Assembly (NCBI GenBank): GCA_003233115.1
Contig: QIKV01000025.1
Location: 1-34,815 of the forward strand
Origin: Oceanospirillales bacterium
GTDB lineage: Bacteria > Pseudomonadota > Gammaproteobacteria > Xanthomonadales > SZUA-36
Length of the DNA stretch: 34,815 bases
Reading direction: 5' to 3'
The number at the start of each line of letters is the position of its first letter. Positions within the stretch are counted from its first letter, which is position 1. Positions 17,081-25,564 of the stretch are shown piece after piece. Under the pieces are notes generated by a model. The model was not told the DNA's origin. It saw only the letters and a list, made by a program, of their open reading frames with translations, and searched no databases. The translations under genes were made by a program, and so were the position numbers.

Positions 17081-17518
17081 ATGAAACTACATATTACTTT
17101 GCCAGTCACTTTGTCAGCCTTGGCAACACTGCTATTTGCCGGTGCAGCGCTTGCAAAAGGCGTAGCCATCAACCCGGGGCAATGGGAAATGACCAATACC
17201 TTACAAATGTCCGTACTGCCCCAGCCACAGGTTCGCTCAACCACCGAGTGCATCAAGGAATCCGAGCTCAACCCGGATGACTTTAATATGGATGAAGATA
17301 ACCCCTGCGAAATTACCGATGTTGTGGTTGACGGGAATTCTGCCAGTTGGTCGATCAGTTGCCCCTCGCAGGACGGGTTATTGATGCAGGGCAAGTGGCA
17401 ATTCACCTCCGGCGGTGACACGCTCGAAGGTAGCGGCTCAATGTCTGCAGATGCAGCCGGCATGAAATTGGATTTCAAAATGGATTGGAAAGGTAAGCGG
17501 ATCGGAGACTGCCCATAA
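17081..17518 (+). CDS. DUF3617 domain periplasmic protein
   Basis: Exported protein of 145 residues. A signal peptide (ITLPVTLSALATLLFAGAALA) is followed by a DUF3617 domain: the starting motif INPGQWEMTNTL, a Cys-containing TECIKE, a paired CEITDV and SISCPS, and a last GDCP. Four cysteines probably form disulfides in the periplasm. The function of this family is unknown to me. The ATG at 17081 is preceded by GAGGGA and by a plausible promoter; the longer frame from 17024 lacks these. LemA follows 29 bp later and may be cotranscribed. Confidence 0.85.
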   Translation: MKLHITLPVTLSALATLLFAGAALAKGVAINPGQWEMTNTLQMSVLPQPQVRSTTECIKESELNPDDFNMDEDNPCEITDVVVDGNSASWSISCPSQDGLLMQGKWQFTSGGDTLEGSGSMSADAAGMKLDFKMDWKGKRIGDCP

Positions 17519-17547
17519 AGCACCGCAACAGACCATAGGGGGGCGAA

Positions 17548-18111
17548 ATGACACCTATCCTGATTACGACAGTACTCCTGTTGCTGGTTGCAGCCATCCT
17601 GTTCTACAACAACCTGGTACGCAACCGCAACCTGGTCAGTGAAGCCTGGGCAGGCATCGACGTACAATTACAAAAACGCTCGGAACTGGTACCTAACCTG
17701 GTACAAACGGTCAAAGGCTATGCGGCCCACGAATCCAGTGTGTTCGAAGACGTAACAAGCGCCCGCAATACAGGAGGAAATCATATTGAGACTCAGGTCA
17801 TGGCCCGGGCAGAACAGGAAACTGCACTCTCCAGATCGCTTGGCCGCCTGTTTGCACTGGCCGAGGATTACCCTGACCTGAAGGCCAGCGAAGGATTCCG
17901 GCAGTTACACAGCAGCCTGGTGGACATTGAGGAGCAGCTTCAATACGCCCGTCGCTATTACAATGGCGCCGCACGGGACAACAATAACGCCGTGCAGCGC
18001 TTCCCCGCCAATATGATTGCCAGTCTGTTTGGTTTTGTCCCGGCAGATTTTTTTGAAATTGAATTGGCCAGCCAGCGGAGTGCACCTGATGTCGATCTCT
18101 TTTCTGCGTAA
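17548..18111 (+). CDS. LemA family protein
   Basis: Predicted LemA-type membrane-anchored coiled-coil protein of 187 residues. One N-terminal helix (residues about 4-20) is followed by the family signature: NRNLVSEAWAGIDVQLQKR and then LVPNLVQTVKGYAAHE (about residues 48-62), and an RFPANMIASLFGF motif near the end. LemA proteins are often encoded beside DUF2207 or TPM-domain proteins, as here; their molecular role is poorly defined. The ATG at 17548 has a strong G-rich ribosome-binding site. The 3' end overlaps the next gene by 23 bases, so the two are certainly one unit. Confidence 0.9.
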   Translation: MTPILITTVLLLLVAAILFYNNLVRNRNLVSEAWAGIDVQLQKRSELVPNLVQTVKGYAAHESSVFEDVTSARNTGGNHIETQVMARAEQETALSRSLGRLFALAEDYPDLKASEGFRQLHSSLVDIEEQLQYARRYYNGAARDNNNAVQRFPANMIASLFGFVPADFFEIELASQRSAPDVDLFSA

Positions 18112-19798
18112 TTTCTGTGTCGCCACCATCCTGCTGTACAGTGGCCTCGCCCTGGCAGATGAGCGGATTCTCAACTATCACTCCGAGGTGCTGATCCATG
18201 CCGACGGCAGCCTGGTGGTAACCGAGACTATCCGCGTCAAGGCTGAAGGCAATAATATCCGCAGAGGTATCTACCGCGATTTCCCGACCCGCTACAAGGA
18301 CCGGCTCGGCAACCGTTACCGGGTTGGCTTCCAGGTGCTGGACGTGCAGCGTGACAATCACCGTGAGGCATTCAAAACCGAAGCCCGGTCTAACGGCGTA
18401 CGTGTTTACATCGGCAGCGCGGATCGCATGCTTGACCCGGGTGTGTACACCTACCGGTTACGCTACTCCACCACCCGCCAGATCGGATTTTTTAAGGATT
18501 ACGACGAACTTTTCTGGAATGTAACCGGCAACGGCTGGCTGTTTCCGATCGACCAGGCCAGTGCAAGCATTGAATTACCCAGGACGGTTGCGCCAGACAG
18601 CCTGCGCACGGCGTTTTATACCGGTTACCAGGGTACCGCCGGGCAGGACGCGACAGTCCGGATTACCGGTGACAGCAAAATTGAGTTTCAATCGACCCGT
18701 ACGTTACAGCCGCGTGAAGGCCTGACAGTGGCCGTGGGCTTCCCGAAGGGAATCGTCCAGCAGCCCACCGGCCGTGAACACCTGACCTATTTCATGACTG
18801 ATAACGGTGCGGCCCTGGTCTTGCTGATTGGTCTGTTAATACCACTGGGCTGGTATTTGTGGGCCTGGAACCGTTATGGGCGCGACCCACGCAAGGGGGT
18901 CATCATTCCACGATTCAAGCCACCCGGGAAGCTGACGCCCGCAGGCTGTAGTTACATCCGCAAGATGTCTTTCGGCCAACAGGCATTCTCAGCAGCCATC
19001 ATAAGCCTGGGTGTAAAAGGTTACCTGGAGATTCGCGAAGATGATGACGACTTCACACTAAAGCAGAAGCAGTCCCCCGCCGCCGGACAGGCGAGCCGGG
19101 GTGAACGTGCCGTGCTTGATAAAATATTTGCGGCCGACACCGAGGTTAAGCTTGACCAGAAGAATCACGGGGTATTCACACCGGCCCAAAGTGCACTGAA
19201 AAAAGCGTTGAAAACCGAGTACCTCGGCCGGCTATTCAATCTGAACATGGGTTACGCACAACCTGCCTTGCTGCTGACCGTTGTAGCGATTCTGGTTGCT
19301 GCCCAATTCGCCGGCAGTGTGCTGATCTGGATTGTATTCGCCGTCCTCACAGCCGCTCTACACCTGGTGTTCATATTTCTGCTGCGCGCTCCAACACCTG
19401 CCGGTCGCCGGATTATGGATGAAATTGAAGGCTTTAAAATGTATCTTAGTACGGCAGAGAAGGATCGCCTCGACCGTATGAAATCACCGCAGCTAACGCC
19501 ACAGGTATTTGAAACCTTTTTACCCTTCGCATTTGCTTTGGGTGTGGAAAACCACTGGTGTGACCGGTTCTCTCGCGAGTTCCCTGAAGACATTGCTGCC
19601 GGTGGCGGCTATCACCCCGGCTGGTATGTTGGCAGCTATAGTGGCATGGCTGCCCTGAACCACCTGGGCAATAACTTCAACAGCAGCTTTTCTTCTGCCA
19701 TCGCCTCCGCTTCATCACCACCCGGCACAGCCTCCGGTTCAGGCGGTGGTGGCTTCTCCGGCGGTGGTGGTGGCGGCGGCGGTGGCGGTGGCTGGTAG
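18089..19798 (+). CDS. DUF2207 domain membrane protein with Gly-rich tail
   Basis: Membrane protein of 569 residues. A signal peptide is followed by a periplasmic DUF2207 domain (ILNYHSEVLIHADGSLVVTE, RRGIYRDFPTRY, DELFWNVTGNGW) up to about residue 235. Next come one helix (near 240-262), a cytoplasmic part, two close helices (about 390-435) and a C-terminal domain. The end is a low-complexity glycine tail rich in Gly with Ser and a last Trp, very typical of this family. The chosen ATG at 18089 lies inside the LemA gene and is preceded by GGAG; the longer frame from 18017 would put residues before the signal peptide. Function unknown; association with LemA is recurrent. Confidence 0.88.
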   Translation: MSISFLRNFCVATILLYSGLALADERILNYHSEVLIHADGSLVVTETIRVKAEGNNIRRGIYRDFPTRYKDRLGNRYRVGFQVLDVQRDNHREAFKTEARSNGVRVYIGSADRMLDPGVYTYRLRYSTTRQIGFFKDYDELFWNVTGNGWLFPIDQASASIELPRTVAPDSLRTAFYTGYQGTAGQDATVRITGDSKIEFQSTRTLQPREGLTVAVGFPKGIVQQPTGREHLTYFMTDNGAALVLLIGLLIPLGWYLWAWNRYGRDPRKGVIIPRFKPPGKLTPAGCSYIRKMSFGQQAFSAAIISLGVKGYLEIREDDDDFTLKQKQSPAAGQASRGERAVLDKIFAADTEVKLDQKNHGVFTPAQSALKKALKTEYLGRLFNLNMGYAQPALLLTVVAILVAAQFAGSVLIWIVFAVLTAALHLVFIFLLRAPTPAGRRIMDEIEGFKMYLSTAEKDRLDRMKSPQLTPQVFETFLPFAFALGVENHWCDRFSREFPEDIAAGGGYHPGWYVGSYSGMAALNHLGNNFNSSFSSAIASASSPPGTASGSGGGGFSGGGGGGGGGGGW

Positions 19799-19809
19799 CC
19801 CATAGCCCA

Positions 19810-21378
19810 GTGAGCCAGGAACAACAAGTTTTCCAGATGGCCAGGCAAGCCTATGCGCGGGGCAATTATGCACAGGCAATCAGCCACTGCGACCAACTGC
19901 CTGCGCACCTGGGGAAGCGTGACGAACTGCTTAATATCAGGGCCTTGTCCTGCCTTGCGCTGGGCCGCTTCGAAGATGCTGAGAAGTCTATTCGCCAGGC
20001 CCTGAAACTGAACCCGCGCATGGCCGGCATGCACCTGAATGCGGGCCGGATTTACCATCATTTATCCCGCAATAAACTGGTCAGGCGCCATGCCAGGGAA
20101 GCTATCCGCCAGGCGCCTCGAGACCCGGCGATACTTTACCAGGCAGCCTTGCTGTACCGTGATTGCGCAGATCACGGGCAGGCGCTGCAACTCATTGACC
20201 GTTGTCTGCTAAACCAGCCCGACTTTTCCCAGGGCTGGCAACTGAAGGGTTCCATCCTGACCGATGTTGGCGATTTTGAAGCGGCACAGGCAGCCTTTGA
20301 AAAATCAGTATCCCTGCCGCCGGGCAACGCCCGTGCCTTGAGTATCCTGATTGAGATCAGGCGCGACCGCCTGACCGACACACACACCGTTGCTATGCTG
20401 GAGCATATCCGTACCGGGGCAGCGTCCGGTTCAGACCGTGGCACAGCCACATTCGCGCTGGCGGACATGCACCGCCGTGAAGGACAATTTGGCTCAGCAT
20501 TCGAACTGTATCGGCAAGCCAATGAAATTATGGCCTCGATTCAGCCTTTCGATATCGAGGCCTGGGAACAGCGGGTAGAAAAAATCTCCCGGGCCACCGG
20601 CACAGCGGGTGAATTGACAGCAGCGCAGGGAAATTCCGGAGAAAATCTGGTCTTTATCATTGGCATGCCCCGATCGGGGACTTCACTGTGCGAACAGGTA
20701 TTAAGCGCCCACCCGGAAGTACTGGCCTGTGGCGAATTACCCACCATGCAAAACATAGAAAGCAGCCTCGAACGCAGCGGCATTGATCCTTACGCTTTGC
20801 AAGCGAAAAACGACACCCGGCCCAGACAACTTGAACTGGCTGCTGCCCGCTATATCTCCGCACTACCCCAGGACCATCTAAAATACCGCCGCGTGGTCGA
20901 CAAGGCCCCCATTAACTTTGAACGTGTCGGATTGATCAACCGGATTTTTCCAGGCGCCCGGTTTGTGTATTGCAAGCGGCATCCACTGGACACCATCCTC
21001 TCCTGCTTTGTGCAGAACTTTCAGGCAGGACTGGGTTTTGCTTCGCGGCTTGAACATCTCACGCGGGTTTATTTGGGCCACCTACAACTCATGCGCCACT
21101 GGCAAAACTTACTGCCGCAAAAAATCCATGCCGTTTGCTATGAATCACTGGTGACTGACCTGGAAACAGAAGCACGCGCAATGGCCGGTTTTTTACAGCT
21201 CGAATTTGCCCCCGGCATGCTGCAACCACACCGGCAGAAACGCGCCGTCAAGACTGCCAGTAACCTGCAAGTCAGGAAGCCCGTGTACACCTCTTCGATC
21301 GACAACTGGAAGAACTATCAAACGCAGTTACAACCGGTAATTGATATGCTAAGGGCCCATGGCGTGGTGGTTAATTAG
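19810..21378 (+). CDS. TPR-sulfotransferase fusion
   Basis: Protein of 522 residues with N-terminal tetratricopeptide repeats (about residues 1-190; examples ARGNYAQAISHCDQLP, LGRFEDAEKSIRQALKLNP and VGDFEAAQAAFEKSVSLPP) and a C-terminal sulfotransferase domain. The 5'-phosphosulfate-binding loop is at about 285-292 (GMPRSGTS) and the 3'-phosphate-binding segment is YCKRHPLDTILSCF. It should use PAPS to sulfate an unknown acceptor, with the TPRs perhaps recruiting a protein or glycan substrate. GTG start at 19810, 11 bp after the DUF2207 stop. It overlaps the end of the convergent SGNH gene by 8 bases. Confidence 0.88.
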   Translation: MSQEQQVFQMARQAYARGNYAQAISHCDQLPAHLGKRDELLNIRALSCLALGRFEDAEKSIRQALKLNPRMAGMHLNAGRIYHHLSRNKLVRRHAREAIRQAPRDPAILYQAALLYRDCADHGQALQLIDRCLLNQPDFSQGWQLKGSILTDVGDFEAAQAAFEKSVSLPPGNARALSILIEIRRDRLTDTHTVAMLEHIRTGAASGSDRGTATFALADMHRREGQFGSAFELYRQANEIMASIQPFDIEAWEQRVEKISRATGTAGELTAAQGNSGENLVFIIGMPRSGTSLCEQVLSAHPEVLACGELPTMQNIESSLERSGIDPYALQAKNDTRPRQLELAAARYISALPQDHLKYRRVVDKAPINFERVGLINRIFPGARFVYCKRHPLDTILSCFVQNFQAGLGFASRLEHLTRVYLGHLQLMRHWQNLLPQKIHAVCYESLVTDLETEARAMAGFLQLEFAPGMLQPHRQKRAVKTASNLQVRKPVYTSSIDNWKNYQTQLQPVIDMLRAHGVVVN

Positions 21379-22594
21379 CTGGCTTAAGCGCCTCGCAAAG
21401 CGAAATATTGTCCTTGGCTACGCGCTTGATTGGCACCGTACCGCTGGCGCCGATTGACGGAATTTCATATTCGACGGTACCGGAATTACAATCGGAGAAC
21501 TGCAGAACTATGGTCCCGTAAACGTCCTGTGTAACTTTGGTACCCGAATCAAATAACCCGCCATAGGTGTTATACACCTCAAGTACAGCGCGGTCATCAG
21601 CATAGCTGCCAACGGCCGTCAGCCAGCGCTGCCCCGGATCGCCGAGGTTTGCTTTAGCATCAACTGCCGGCAGGGCGGTGTCATAGGTAAACCAGGCCAG
21701 TAAAACCACACCAAGGTTCGGGAATACAGTGATGAAAAACCCCTGTCCGTCTGTGGCGGGGTTGTACCAGGCATCATTCAGTCCTGCATTGATCTGGAAG
21801 AGGCGCTCACCCAGTGCGTAGGCGTAAAACTGGTCGTATTGCTTGCCTGCCAGCATCAAATAAGCTTGCGCTGTCAGGTGGATCGGATCCATGTAGGCGG
21901 ATGCCGGTCCGGGGTATTTCGGATCAGGCAGGGACGGGTCACCTGCCGGTATGGCTACAGCCGGGTCGAATGATGACTGCTGGACACCGTCAAAACCATA
22001 CTCAACCTGTGTCAGGCCGTTGAAATCACCATAGCTGAGCGCAGCGCCTTTGGCCTCTGCAAGTGCTTCGGCCTGCTGAGAGAATCGCAGCGAAGCCAGG
22101 TTAACCTCTTCAGGCGTACCAATAAGCAGCGGTCGCGGAAAATCATAACTGGACCAGTAGATCCGGATATCGGGGCGCTGGGCAAGGATATGGTCAACGA
22201 TGGCAGTGACATTGCTGATGATGTCCGCAGTTAACTGGTCTTCGTCACTGCCAGAAAGTGCTGCATTCCAGTTGCCGAGAAAATCATTGCCGCCGATACT
22301 CAGGTGAACCAGTGTGGCATCGGTGTTTTGTTCCAGTGCCGCAGTGATGTCTGCCAGCCGTGCAGGCGTACTGAGGTTTTCAGCGGTTTCACCACCAACG
22401 GCGATACTGGCAACCGTAGCCAGGCTGCCATTGTCCGCCAGCGCGGCTTGCAACGCCGGGCCAGCGGCCACGCCCCAGCTATCGCCAACCACCAGTATGC
22501 GGGCTGCATACGACGGACTCACAACCATCAGCAATACAGGAATAATTATTGCCGCGAAAAGTTTGTTGCCACCCACGGGCTTCCCTGGCCTCAT
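21371..22594 (-). CDS. Secreted SGNH/GDSL hydrolase
   Basis: Exported esterase/lipase-like enzyme of 407 residues. A signal peptide ending near SYA leads into the SGNH domain: block I VVGDSWGVAAG (nucleophile Ser), block III IGGNDFLGNW, and block V DPIHLT with the catalytic Asp-x-x-His. The catalytic domain ends near residue 270; the last 130 residues (from AWYNPATDGQGFFITVFP) form a beta-rich domain of unknown role with a Cys pair near the end. The ATG at 22594 is set by AGAGGA 8 bases ahead. It follows the cytosine deaminase gene by 16 bp on the same strand, but nothing links its function to pyrimidines. The substrate is unknown. Confidence 0.85.
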   Translation of the reverse strand: MRPGKPVGGNKLFAAIIIPVLLMVVSPSYAARILVVGDSWGVAAGPALQAALADNGSLATVASIAVGGETAENLSTPARLADITAALEQNTDATLVHLSIGGNDFLGNWNAALSGSDEDQLTADIISNVTAIVDHILAQRPDIRIYWSSYDFPRPLLIGTPEEVNLASLRFSQQAEALAEAKGAALSYGDFNGLTQVEYGFDGVQQSSFDPAVAIPAGDPSLPDPKYPGPASAYMDPIHLTAQAYLMLAGKQYDQFYAYALGERLFQINAGLNDAWYNPATDGQGFFITVFPNLGVVLLAWFTYDTALPAVDAKANLGDPGQRWLTAVGSYADDRAVLEVYNTYGGLFDSGTKVTQDVYGTIVLQFSDCNSGTVEYEIPSIGASGTVPIKRVAKDNISLCEALKPAN

Positions 22595-22610
22595 TTTACA
22601 ATCCTCTTGT

Positions 22611-23048
22611 TCAAACCCCGATATCCTCATGCCAAAGCTCAGGATGGGCCGTGATAAAGGTTTCCATCATTTCTATACATGCCGGATCCTGGACCACTTT
22701 GACAGCCACGCCGCGGGAAAGCAATAATTCTTCATCGCCTGTGAAAGTTCTGTTTTCACCGACAACTATGGTGGCTATGCCATAAAGCAGAATTGCGCCG
22801 CTGCACATGCAACAGGGTGACAATGTCGTGTACAGGGTGCAACGCCGGTACACATTGGCTGGCTGACACCCGGCATTTTCGAGGGCATCCATTTCAGCAT
22901 GCAATACCACACTGCCGTTTTGAACCCGGCGATTGTGGCCCCGGCCAATGATCCTGCCGTCGTGAACGATAACCGAGCCAATGGGTATGCCACCTTCGCG
23001 TGAGCCTTTTTGGGCCTCATCAAATGCAGCTTTGAGAAATTGATCCAT
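22611..23048 (-). CDS. Cytosine deaminase, yeast Fcy1 type
   Basis: Zinc deaminase of 145 residues. Zinc ligands and catalytic base are His50 and Glu52 (HAE) with Cys79 and Cys82 (SPCCMC). It resembles yeast cytosine deaminase all along its length: KEGG/REGG-IPIG near the start, RGHN, TLYTTLSPC, AILLYGI, VVGEN, and the closing EDIG. That makes it the small fungal type and not the unrelated amidohydrolase CodA of E. coli. It would convert cytosine to uracil, feeding the divergent uracil breakdown genes. I chose the ATG at 23048; the frame from 23096 adds an unlikely extension. Guanine or other nucleobase deamination cannot be fully excluded. Confidence 0.85.
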   Translation of the reverse strand: MDQFLKAAFDEAQKGSREGGIPIGSVIVHDGRIIGRGHNRRVQNGSVVLHAEMDALENAGCQPANVYRRCTLYTTLSPCCMCSGAILLYGIATIVVGENRTFTGDEELLLSRGVAVKVVQDPACIEMMETFITAHPELWHEDIGV

Positions 23049-23123
23049 GTGCCGTCCCGGTTCCCTGAGCGTGTAGATATTACCCTGAATTAGCAATAAG
23101 ATGATTTAGTACAGCAACATTAA

Positions 23124-23133
23124 CCTCGCGAGG
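23124..23133. promoter_or_regulatory. Palindrome overlapping dihydropyrimidinase ribosome-binding site
   Basis: CCTCGCGAGG is a perfect 10-bp palindrome 7 bases before the ATG, in the 92-bp region shared with the divergent deaminase gene. It holds the GAGG ribosome-binding sequence, so a small hairpin or bound regulator could mask it. This is a chance-level motif and only suggestive. Confidence 0.25.
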
Positions 23134-23140
23134 CATACAC

Positions 23141-24529
23141 ATGGGTTCCCTGTTGATCAAAAACGGCACTGTGGTAACCGCTACCGACAAATACCGGGCC
23201 GATGTCTATGTCGAAGGCGAAACCGTCGCTATCATCGGCGCACAACTTGAGGTCAGTGCTGACCGCGAAATCGACGCCAGCGACTGTTACCTGTTTCCGG
23301 GCGGCATTGACGCCCATACCCATATGGAACTGCCGTTCATGGGCACACATGCCAGTGACACCTTTGCGAGTGGCACCCTGGCAGGCTTGCACGGCGGTAC
23401 CACGACCATTATCGATTTTGCCATCCAGACCCAGGGTGAATCCCTGGAGGCAGCCATTCGCGAGTGGCACAAAAAAGCCGATGGACATGCGGTTGGGGAC
23501 TATGCATTTCATTGCGCGGTCACCGATTTCAACGACAGCACCCGCCAGGAGCTGGTGCATGTCATCAATGAGCACGGCATCAATTCATTCAAGGTTTTCA
23601 TGGCCTACAAGGGTGCATTGATGGTGGATGACCGCCAGATGTACGAACTGATGCAGGCGCTGGTCAGCCTGGGTGGCATCGTCACGGCACATACTGAAAA
23701 CGGCGACATGATCGACAGCAATATCCAGAAAAACCTGCAGGCCGGCAACACGGCGCCGAAGTACCACGTATTATCCCGCCCGGCGCTCTGTGAGGCTGAA
23801 GCTGCCGGTCGTGCCATTGATATTGCGTATCAGACCGGCTGTGCATTCTATATCGTCCACACGACCTGCGAAGAGACGCTCGCACGGGTCAGGGCCGCCA
23901 TGTCGCGCAACCAGAAAGTCCACGTAGAAACCTGTATCCAGTACCTGTTGCTGGATGATTCCTACTATTTTAAAGCTGGCTTTGAAGGCGCCAAGGTGGT
24001 CATGAGCCCGCCGCTGCGCAAGAAAAAGGATCAGGACGCGCTGTGGGCCGCCATCAACCAGAACCTGGTGCAGCACGTGGCCACCGACCACTGCCCGTTC
24101 TGCATGGACCAGAAAGCCATGGGCAAGGACGACTTTTCCAAAATCCCCAATGGTGCACCCGGAATCGAGAACCGCTTTGAGCTGCTGTACAGCGAGGGCG
24201 TCGGAAAGGGTCGTATCGGATTGAACAAATTCGTCGAGATGTCCTCAACCGGCGCCGCCAAAATCTTTGGCCTGTTTCCACGCAAGGGTACGATCGCGGT
24301 GGGTTCCGATGCAGATATCGTCATTTTTGATCCGCAAGCCAAACACACGATTTCTGCTGAAACCCATCACATGAACGTGGATTACAACGCTTATGAAGGC
24401 TGGCAGGTTCGGGGCAAAACCCGTACAACCATCCTGCGCGGCACGGTGGCCATCGATAACGGCGAAGCGCTGGTGGGTGAAGGCTTCGGCAAGTATCTGA
24501 AGCGCCCGCCATTTAACCCCCTACATTGA
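23141..24529 (+). CDS. Dihydropyrimidinase / D-hydantoinase
   Basis: Amidohydrolase of 462 residues that opens the ring of dihydrouracil to N-carbamoyl-beta-alanine, second step of reductive pyrimidine breakdown. Binuclear zinc site: His59 and His61 (GGIDAHTHME), the carboxylated Lys151 (NSFKVFMAYKG), and later His and Asp in ATDHCPF. Full length and all key motifs are present. The ATG at 23141 is preceded by GAGG inside a perfect 10-bp palindrome (23124-23133). It begins a run of same-strand genes with beta-ureidopropionase, permease, preT and preA, and is divergent from cytosine deaminase. Confidence 0.93.
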   Translation: MGSLLIKNGTVVTATDKYRADVYVEGETVAIIGAQLEVSADREIDASDCYLFPGGIDAHTHMELPFMGTHASDTFASGTLAGLHGGTTTIIDFAIQTQGESLEAAIREWHKKADGHAVGDYAFHCAVTDFNDSTRQELVHVINEHGINSFKVFMAYKGALMVDDRQMYELMQALVSLGGIVTAHTENGDMIDSNIQKNLQAGNTAPKYHVLSRPALCEAEAAGRAIDIAYQTGCAFYIVHTTCEETLARVRAAMSRNQKVHVETCIQYLLLDDSYYFKAGFEGAKVVMSPPLRKKKDQDALWAAINQNLVQHVATDHCPFCMDQKAMGKDDFSKIPNGAPGIENRFELLYSEGVGKGRIGLNKFVEMSSTGAAKIFGLFPRKGTIAVGSDADIVIFDPQAKHTISAETHHMNVDYNAYEGWQVRGKTRTTILRGTVAIDNGEALVGEGFGKYLKRPPFNPLH

Positions 24530-24539
24530 AGGCAAGCTT

Positions 24540-25406
24540 ATGTCCAGAATAGTAAAAGCCGGCATTATTCAGATGGCCAACAGGCTGCATGGCGATGAAA
24601 GCGTTGCAGCACACCGTCAGGCCATGCTCGAAGCACACACCCCCTACATCGAAAAAGCAGGGCAGCAAGGTGTGCAAATGCTGTGCTTCCAGGAAATATT
24701 CACCGGGCCTTATTTTTGCCCGTCGCAGGACAGCAAGTGGTATGACGCCGCAGAGGCTATTCCTGATGGACCCACCACGCAATTGATGTGCGAATATGCG
24801 CGCAAGTACAACATGGTCATCATCGTTCCAATCTACGAGGAGCAGATGACCGGGGTGTATTACAACACCGCCGCAGTGATTGACGCCGACGGCAGCTATC
24901 TTGGCAAGTACCGCAAAAACCACATCCCGCAGGTGGCTGGGTTCTGGGAAAAATTCTTCTTCAAACCCGGCAACCTGGGCTACCCGGTATTCGACACCGC
25001 CTACGGGAAAGTGGGTGTGTATATCTGCTATGACCGGCATTTCCCCGACGGTGCGCGCTGTCTTGGCCTGAACGGTGCAGAAATCGTTTTTAACCCGTCT
25101 GCCACGGTGGCGGGGCTGTCCCAACACCTGTGGGAACTGGAGCAAACGGCCCACGCGGCCGCCAACGGCTATTACATCGCCGCCATCAACCGCGTCGGTG
25201 AAGAACCCCCGTGGAATATTGGCCGCTTCTACGGCTCATCATATTTTGCCGACCCGCGTGGCCAAATTGTCGCCCAGGCCAGCGAAACAGAGGATGAAAT
25301 GGTCGTGGCTGACCTCGATTTCGACCTGATACGCGAAGTCCGCAACACCTGGCAATTCTACCGTGACCGCCGCCCGGAGACTTACGGTGTCCTGACGGAA
25401 CTCTAG
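24540..25406 (+). CDS. Beta-ureidopropionase (N-carbamoyl-beta-alanine amidohydrolase)
   Basis: Nitrilase-superfamily hydrolase of 288 residues, third step of the pathway: N-carbamoyl-beta-alanine to beta-alanine, CO2 and ammonia. The catalytic triad is visible as Glu52 (CFQEIF), Lys126 (KYRKNHIP) and Cys163 (YICYDRHFP). It lies 10 bp after the dihydropyrimidinase gene. N-carbamoylputrescine amidase is a close relative, but the gene context clearly favours the pyrimidine role. A gap of about 160 bp follows before the permease. Confidence 0.9.
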   Translation: MSRIVKAGIIQMANRLHGDESVAAHRQAMLEAHTPYIEKAGQQGVQMLCFQEIFTGPYFCPSQDSKWYDAAEAIPDGPTTQLMCEYARKYNMVIIVPIYEEQMTGVYYNTAAVIDADGSYLGKYRKNHIPQVAGFWEKFFFKPGNLGYPVFDTAYGKVGVYICYDRHFPDGARCLGLNGAEIVFNPSATVAGLSQHLWELEQTAHAAANGYYIAAINRVGEEPPWNIGRFYGSSYFADPRGQIVAQASETEDEMVVADLDFDLIREVRNTWQFYRDRRPETYGVLTEL

Positions 25407-25564
25407 CCCGCATATTGCATCAGCCGGTAACGAGCCTTTCGTCAAGCAATCGTATTTACAGGAATAAATGAACATTTTTTCGATAAACTCCGCCGTATAC
25501 TTTGTGCCCGGCCCGGCGCACAACCACACCTGCCCAGCACCAGTACCCGGGATGCTGGCGCAAT

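Noticed and set aside
24513..25154. Long open frame antisense to beta-ureidopropionase (213 codons)
   Set aside because: It mirrors a well-supported gene, has no recognisable domain and is explained by high GC codon bias.
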